A stretch of DNA of 64,000 nt from Hanleya hanleyi. Taxonomy: Eukaryota > Mollusca > Polyplacophora > Lepidopleurida > Hanleyidae. Positions 57,490 through 64,000 of the stretch are shown here, piece after piece. How positions within the stretch are numbered: the stretch's first letter is position 1; every line of letters begins with the position of its first letter. The stretch lies in contig JAVTVY010048011.1 of NCBI GenBank assembly GCA_036873755.1, positions 1-64,000 of the forward strand. The letters are read 5' to 3'. A program made the translations under genes and the position numbers. Below the pieces are notes generated by a model. The model was given only the letters and a program-made list of their open reading frames with translations, did not search any database and had not been told where the DNA came from.

Positions 57490-60400
57490 AACATGAACCT
57501 GTGATTTGGCAACCAATCTGTTTGTATATATTGTGCCATTCAACGTTTGTTGTAATGAACCAATTCCTCCATCGTGTTACCCTCGGAAACATCAAAACAA
57601 CGGAGGAGGCTATAATTTGGCTAATCATCTGACACATTCCTATCTCGGTTTCTATCAAAAGTTAACAGACGATGTCTGACAAAATATATACACATCCCTA
57701 GCATCCACACAGCTAGTGATACCTGCAGGTGACTTCTGTTCAGGGCGGTAAAGAAAAAATGACGCTTCAACCTTGTTTGTTTTAAGGTATTTCTTCAGCA
57801 AATATTTACCCAGGACAAAGTTTCTTGAAGTCAGCTCTGGTCTGGTTGATATATTTTAGATGGTGAATGGAAAAAAAGGGCGAATTAGTAAATATTTTCA
57901 ATCGATGATTTTATATCTTTATTGTTTCTTTTCTACATTCATCTTTTATATTCACTTTTGTTAGCTGTTTGCGCATGTACATGTACATAGCAAAATGCCT
58001 CAAATCTTTCTCTATGGAATGTGGCAATGTCATAGCAGAAATATACAATAGCTTAATTTCCCTTCAACTTGGGAGGGAGGGGGAGGGAATTTGGCTTAAT
58101 GTCGCACTCAAGTTTGTTTCACTCATATGGTGTCGTGACAGTCAGTTTGGTTGGTGGAGGAAGCCGGAGTACCCCTTCAACTTGGGACACCATTTCAACT
58201 CGAAATGTACAATTCATTTTGTAGGATTTTCAGGTTACGGTGGAATTTTTCGGCTTATTCAATGATGTTCAAAACGAGTGACTGTCTGATCAATTTCAGC
58301 TGTGGCTTCATCTGAGATGCACACAACATATTAATAAAAGACAGTGCTACCCCGCTCCCCCTCCCCCAAAACTTAAATTGGCAACTGCATATGAAATTTC
58401 AAGTTTCTACAAGCCAGCGCCACCAAGTCCTACGCCCCTCAAACCATAGAAGGGAATCAGTCAAAAGTTAAAAGGAAATTCATCATGCCATGGTATAAAG
58501 CAACATTTTTGTTCAACATTATACATGTTTACTTTACAGTAACTTCATTGCTACTGTGCTATTGATAGGTGACATGATGTTATATATGGATATGTTAATG
58601 GTTCGTCAGTGGACGTTACAAAAACAATTCAACCAAAACAGATTCAAACACACTGCAAATATTTATTCGCATTGAGGGTTAACCTAGATGTGAATGTACA
58701 TGTAATTCGAATTTATTTCAAAATTTGCTACAAAAATTGATTTTGGGAAATAAGTGGAATTCATGGTATATATGCATGTACTTGTAAACATGTACTGCTT
58801 CTCTTGTGAAACAAAAAATATTGAGCAAAAAAAAAAAAAAAAAATCCAAATGGCCAATAGATTGTGTGGATGTGTCCAATGTTGTTTCTCCCGTTTTTCA
58901 CTTCCATGTGTAGCCTTTATCAGAAGACATTTTATCATATCAGCCGAGAGAAAGTTTGAAAAGGTTCAAATGAATTAAATCCATCACTGATCAGCTTTGA
59001 CAGTGACATTTGACATGAAGCCTTCCTAGTAAAACAACATCTTGAAACAATTTAACATCTACTTTTTTTCTTTCTCACCAGGGAGCTGAGTCAACGAAGA
59101 AGCCACCAGATATCTGCAAATTGTTTGGAGAACCAAGGGCTACATTGCAGGGCTGTTCTGAGATTCTGCATATTTCTCCTTCTATGTTAACACGAAACCC
59201 ATGATTGTAACTGACTGTTCCAACTTTGCCACAATAAAGGACCTAGCGCTGTTTACTGGGGATTTGGCTCCATGAGGTGTGGTTTGGAGTGCCAAAATGA
59301 TATCACTGACGAAAATTCTTTGGTTTTTTTTGAGAAAAGCTTAAAGTGCATACATGTGTGAACGCGAAGAAAAGAAAAATCATCAATTTTTCTTTTTTTT
59401 CTGTTTGTTGTTGCATTCCCAACTGGAATAAAACCTCACTTTATGATGGAGTTTACACTGTGTTTACATGGGATTACACTGCTGGACGTCCAATTCTTTC
59501 ATTTAACAAGTTTGTCATCCCCAAGAAAACTGTTTAGATAACTGTGAACAAAACTTGAAAACTGCTTTTCCATAACGAATACTCTCCTCAACTCTGCCAA
59601 CCTGCAACCCACTTTCCGTGGCATCACTGTTACCGGTGCACACATACACCTGCAATGGCTGCTCTATGATGTCTTTTGAATGCAAAGATGATTGAACTTA
59701 CTGACGAAAGAAGGCTAATAAATACTTTTAATCCAGTCGTAAGGGAAAACAACAGAGGTAAATTCTATCCCTGAAATCATTAATTCTACAGAAATTTCCA
59801 GAATGTTTCTTCATGTGAAATTATTGTGCATTTGTGGAGGTCCTGGAACTTAGGGCTTTCGAATTACAGAATCTTGAAATAGTGAATTTGTGATAAATCA
59901 TCTATTTCAAGCCGAAAACAACACCTTTTTCTCTTAGTAAACACATGAAGCAAGTCCAAAACCAAGATAAACTTTACCTCAGAATAGTGGTTGTGTCAAT
60001 AGATATTGTTGCCCCAAAACTGTTTTGACTCTGTACTGGCTTCATACATATATACATGTAGATGTATACGGACGGAAACTAATGATTTTGCAAAAATCTA
60101 CCACTTCAAGATGGAAACAAGCCTATGTTTATGTATACTATGATTGTCTTTTTGAATTTGGTGCTAATACTGTTATATGGAAAATGGAATAGGTCTTTGG
60201 ATTATGGACGCGGATATTCTCTAATGGACGACGGCTGGATTATGAATGACGGACTAGACGCTTGTAATTTCAAAAACCCCCAAGACCCAGGGGCTGGGAA
60301 ATAATCTGTCTATACGACAAGATAATATCAAGCTAACTGAAAAATTATTCATTTTGAGCATAAAAATGCACCTTATAGGCAAATCAGACTTCCATAATAA

Positions 60401-61687
60401 ATTTGTATTATTTTGTATCATTAGTGTTCAGGTTACTGCTGGGAGGAGATAGGTAGAAAACGTTCGTCTGTCACATATGAGACAGGATTTTTTTTCTCAA
60501 ACATTTCAATCTCTGAGTATTACAAAAGACTAACGTAAGCAACTTTTTTGTGTCTCTATGTGCACCTTAACACCTGCATTCCAATACATGCATCGGCTAA
60601 TAAGTGTTTTTCATAAATATGACAGCTAAAACCTAGATCGGAAAACATTAAACCAGTGTTCATGTATGATCTGTCTGACAATATGTTCCACTTCATCAGA
60701 GTCCTAAATCTGAAACTAAACAAGCGGATCACTAATAGAAGGTAAGATGTTTACAGCTCCGAATCTGATAAGCACAAATATACTACCGTTTGTTTCCAGT
60801 AGCTAAAAACATTTCCCCTCCAGTAATGCGACATCATACAGTTTTAGTTTGGGGGATTGAAACCCTAGCTGCGAGCGACTGCATCTTGGATTAGGGTAGT
60901 CAACACAACTGTGTGAGCAAAAAGAAAAGCGCAAGTAGCCCACGCCTGGATGCTTGGATGCTCGTTTGACGACGGGACTATTTCTGCCTGCTCAAAGCTT
61001 GCCCGACCTTTGAACCCTGCAGATGTTCATGGTCGTCATTTATTTTCATAAGTGATGGTTTTTAAATATCTGTGAGCAGCCAAATATCAACTATGTGTTT
61101 TAGTTTCCTCCTTTTTTAGTTCCCCTGCCAACTTATCTCACAGAAATAACAAATAGTTTCTTACTCTGGATGTGTCAAACAGTGCTGCCTGTACTGTTGT
61201 TTCTAGTACCAGCGCCTTGGGATTTTTTATTCCAATCTTGTCAGTCCGATGCTTTTCAGACATGTGAAGCTCGAGGGAATTGGAAAGGTGCACAAGAGTC
61301 AATTTCATAACACGAAAAATATTTCAGCGAATTTTATGTAGAGATGACTTGGCAGGAAGCGTTTCATTTTTTAATCTTACATTATTTTTCTCTTAAGCGT
61401 TTTTCATCTTCTTTATTTCTTGTGCATTGAGAGATGTGTAAAGGTCACCTGCTTGATTACTGCCGATTTCTTACACCTGTGCCCCAAAGTAAAAACACCC
61501 AGTCTCTTTATCAATGTAGTCGGCTGTTTAGCGCTATGATGAACATAATAGTGACAGCTGCCAGGCTGCTACATTATTATGCCAACGGCTTTTAATTGTA
61601 AGACACAACATTGCTAGAATACAAGGTAATATAGTAACGGTACCTGTAATATTAACCCTCTTACCTATTCTCACCAGTTTGAACTGG
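57490..61687. other. No supported gene
   Basis: Unique, AT-rich sequence. It includes a G-rich run (GGGAGGGAGGGGGAGGG) at 58071-58087, which could form a quadruplex, and a poly-A run at 58829-58845. No repeat ends, RNA genes or credible exons were found. Small open frames (at most 98 codons) are at chance level. Confidence 0.4.
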
Positions 61688-61691
61688 TTAA

Positions 61692-62204
61692 AGGTTATAC
61701 AAAATGGTCTCAAAATCTGCTACTTTTTTGTGCTAAATTGTTGTAGAGGTGATTATATAGACTTGTTTTACATTTTTGTATGTTTTCAAACTGCCCAAGG
61801 CTGGAAATAGCAGCAGTAAAGTGCGACAATTTCATGCCCCTTTCAAAACAGCGAAAGCTGTGACCGCTTGACCTGTGACGTCACAACCTGATTACGATCT
61901 CGCTCAAATGCCTGTTGTGACGTCAAAATGTCAGCGACGTCACGCTAGAACTCCCACAGTTGGGTGAATCTTTCGTAAAAACGCCCGACGTCATAGACTA
62001 TGACGTTTACGGCGCAATCGTAATCAGGTTGTGACGTCATGAACCAGAGGTCACGGCTCCAATACGTTTTCCCCCACATGTGTGCTATTCGTGTCCTAAA
62101 ACCCACTTCGATTTATTATTCGAGAAAAAAATACTAATTTGTTGTTTGGAACACTACTGGGTATGTTTTAATGCAAAGTAGTATAGAGTCATTTGGTATA
62201 ACCT
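61692..62204. mobile_element. Palindromic TTAA-flanked MITE with CRE octamers
   Basis: The left end AGGTTATACAAAATGG (61692) mirrors the right end CATTTGGTATAACCT (ending 62204), with TTAA on both sides (61688-61691 and 62205-62208). Inside, 61876-61898 and 62017-62039 are perfect 23-bp inverted copies. Between them is a third palindrome, GACGTCATAGACTATGACGT (61987-62006). GACGTC occurs five times between 61877 and 62038, and full TGACGTCA, the CRE octamer, three times. Length 513 bp; no coding capacity. The ends differ from the other TTAA elements here, so this is a separate family. A TA duplication cannot be excluded because no empty site is present. Confidence 0.75.
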
Positions 62205-62208
62205 TTAA

Positions 62209-63270
62209 AGAGCGAGAGGATGCCATATAACTTGAGAAGGAACTTCCCACTCGGAGGTTGGGATGTATTTTCCTTCTCTCAAGTGGGAATTTTCATGCCA
62301 TGATCAAGTTACATGTAATATGGGCTTCTTTTTCCCATATTATTTAAATCATTACTTTAATCAGTATTTTATTAATAATATCAACGACACACCAAGTTCT
62401 TGAACATTGGTGAAGCGCATCATGCCTGAAGCACGTGTCAAGCAAAGTGAATGACCACCTGCGTCGCACGCGCTCATCCCACATATGGATGACATATCCC
62501 AGACGCTGTTACCGAACGAGTTTTACGCTGTATTATATGGGGAAACTACTTCTATAAAATGAAGGTAAAATTTTGTTTTTGCTTAATAACTTTTGACTTA
62601 TTCATTTAACACTCCAAAATCTTCAGGCGACTTACCTTATATATTGCTATATGTCATAACCATGGTTTTCCAATGAAAGTGAGCAGAGTCTAATTGTTAT
62701 AGGAGTTCAACGTGTTGTCTATTCTCATGCAAATTAGACAGATGACAATTTGTTTTTTCAATACCATCCGATGCAGAAATACATGCCCATGGTCGCCTAC
62801 GGCAGATGTCTCTTCATCAATATATTCTTGAATTTATTGGACGAAAACTACCTTTTTTACCTCCATTTTAGAGAGGTGGTTCTCTGTAATATGTTGAATC
62901 ATCAGGCATGCCAAGGTCCCAAATGCAATAACGATGATTATGACGAGACTAAGAGATTCTGATAAGTATGCTCGATTCGTGGATACTACATTGGTGAGGC
63001 CTCTTATTTTTTATTAGTTGGTTCACATATCCGTCGACCCACATTTTTTGAAAAAGTGAAGAAAAAAAAGAGTAGATTTTGACATGGGCTGCCACAGCTA
63101 AACAACATTGCTCTGTGCAATCTTGTCATATATTTGGCAAATCCGTCCTGTAAGACACATACAATACGTGACTACATGTGGGGAACCATTCAACCAAGGA
63201 GTGAAAAGGGCCAAGTATATTGCACGCAAAGTGTTGCAGATTGAAGTTGTCTTACATGACGGGTCTGCCA
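62209..63270. other. No supported gene
   Basis: Unique sequence with an imperfect inverted repeat near 62230-62290 (CTTGAGAAGGAA / CCTTCTCTCAAG). No exon or repeat end could be supported. Confidence 0.4.
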
Positions 63271-63274
63271 TATA

Positions 63275-63528
63275 TTTCAGTCATATCATGATGTTTGGGT
63301 CCTTTTACTTATCACACCCGAGAACCCCACGGGTAGGGTCCTATTCTTTTTCACCCCCGGGAACCCCACATTTGGGGTCCTATTACTTTTCACACATGGG
63401 AACCCCACCGGTGACCCAGTTAGTTGACTCTCACTATAAGCTGTCTAAGGAGCTGAGGCCTATTCTTACCATGACCTGGACTGTGCTCGACGACATCCCA
63501 GGTGCCGAACGGGGACGGATATACACGA
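63275..63528 (+). mobile_element. 5'-truncated SINE with three internal modules
   Basis: The copy begins at TATTTCAGTCATATCATGATG, lacking the (GAGT)n/TTTAACGTCGC head, and continues with three ~38-bp modules (GGGTCCTTTTACTTATCAC, GGGTCCTATTCTTTTTCAC, GGGTCCTATTACTTTTCAC), AGTTAGTTGACTCTCACTATAAG and GAGCTGAGGCCTATTCTTAC. The two complete SINEs have two modules. A 237-codon forward frame crosses this repeat and is an artefact of it. Confidence 0.88.
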
Positions 63529-64000
63529 TGCATTTTTTATCTCTGTCATATGCAGATCCATGCTTCATGTGTCAATCAATATCGATAAAGACTGAATATG
63601 CATGCATCCTACGTTTTCATCCAATGCAGTCTGAGTGTGTTACAACGAGAGTTTTTGGGAAGTTAAAAACTCTGACAATGTGGCGTTTATCACAGATTGT
63701 ATCATATTCCCACACAAGACGGGATGTTTCTGATGTGTTGCCTCTACCACTTCCCTACTGGCACCAACCCCACTCGGAAACCCCCACGTTCCTCTCTCTA
63801 TTGTATCCACACACTGACTAAGACGTATATCTAAGTCATGTGACATCAAGTTATCCAATAGAAGAGATGGAACTTTTCCAAAAAGTAAAGCGAAATAGTT
63901 ATTCAAGTACTAGAACCCAGTAAATTAAACCATAAATACATTCCGTCCACAAGAAACAAGAAAGCATTCGGCAAGCCACAGTATCTATGTAAATAGAATA
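63529..64000. other. No gene seen
   Basis: Unique sequence after the truncated SINE to the window end. The overlapping forward and reverse frames here have no recognisable domain. Confidence 0.35.

Noticed and set aside
61651..62220. Outer TTAA element starting at TTAACCCTCTTACC (61653)
   Set aside because: The right side does not mirror this start; the inner TTAA pair at 61688 and 62205 has matching ends and is preferred.
63108..63821. Longest forward open frame (237 codons)
   Set aside because: It runs through a truncated SINE; the Pro/Gly/Ser-rich repeats in the peptide are translations of the SINE's 38-bp modules, and no domain is recognisable.

Overview
The window looks like intergenic DNA from a marine invertebrate, most likely a mollusc. 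It is AT-rich and has no long open reading frame with recognisable protein homology, no rRNA genes, no CRISPR array and no bacterial gene organisation. The mollusc assignment rests on repeat content: SINEs with a (GAGT)n head followed by TTTAACGTCGC-TTCA and a tail containing GTTAGTCGCCTCTTACGACAAGC-like sequence, recalled from gastropod genomes; ~160-bp tandem cores followed by an ACGG-type microsatellite, recalled from bivalve 'pearl'-type elements; and frequent ACATGTA motifs. The species cannot be named from sequence alone.

Layout. 1-905: direct repeats with a dense ACGCGTTT palindrome cluster. 1315-3006: a hAT-like element (5-bp target duplication) carrying a 1,074-bp TTAA-flanked insertion at 1560-2633. 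7.0-10.8 kb: a TA-flanked MITE, a 0.9-kb CCAAT-bearing minisatellite, a hAT-like remnant, a SINE and a 164-bp tandem duplication with NRF1-type palindromes. 11.58-13.79 kb: two TTAA elements, one inside the other. 14.1-15.1 kb: a Helitron/Helentron-like element. 18.3-18.9 kb: a foldback element containing a small MITE. 22.4-23.3 kb: a complete SINE with a 16-bp target duplication, split by a second copy of the hAT-like element. 26.8-27.1 kb: a complete SINE. 27.4-29.0 kb: a 157-bp satellite array with trimeric higher-order structure. 35.3-36.3 kb: a second copy of the inner TTAA element. 37.5-38.6 kb: another element with a 5-bp duplication. 38.7-39.2 and 45.5-47.0 kb: two more tandem-core elements, the second carrying six perfect nuclear-receptor DR1 sites. 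47.72-49.53 kb: an almost perfect 903-bp tandem duplication. 50.3-51.6 kb: a MITE split by a Helentron-like element. 61.7-62.2 kb: a palindromic TTAA element with CRE octamers. 63.3-63.5 kb: a truncated SINE.

The best protein-coding signal is at 42855-43235: a CCAAT box, a start codon inside a YY1-like motif, and a short frameshifted reading frame with a possible C2H2 zinc finger. It may be a decayed gene or a first exon. A 151-bp splice-bounded reading frame on the minus strand near 20.3 kb is a weak second candidate.

The main results are structural. Several insertions have their own empty site or uninterrupted sister copy in this same window, which fixes exact ends, target duplications and relative ages. 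Four tandem-core elements of at least three sequence families share one 3' design: a tandem core, usually an ACGG- or ACGT-type microsatellite, then a terminal hairpin followed by a short A run.
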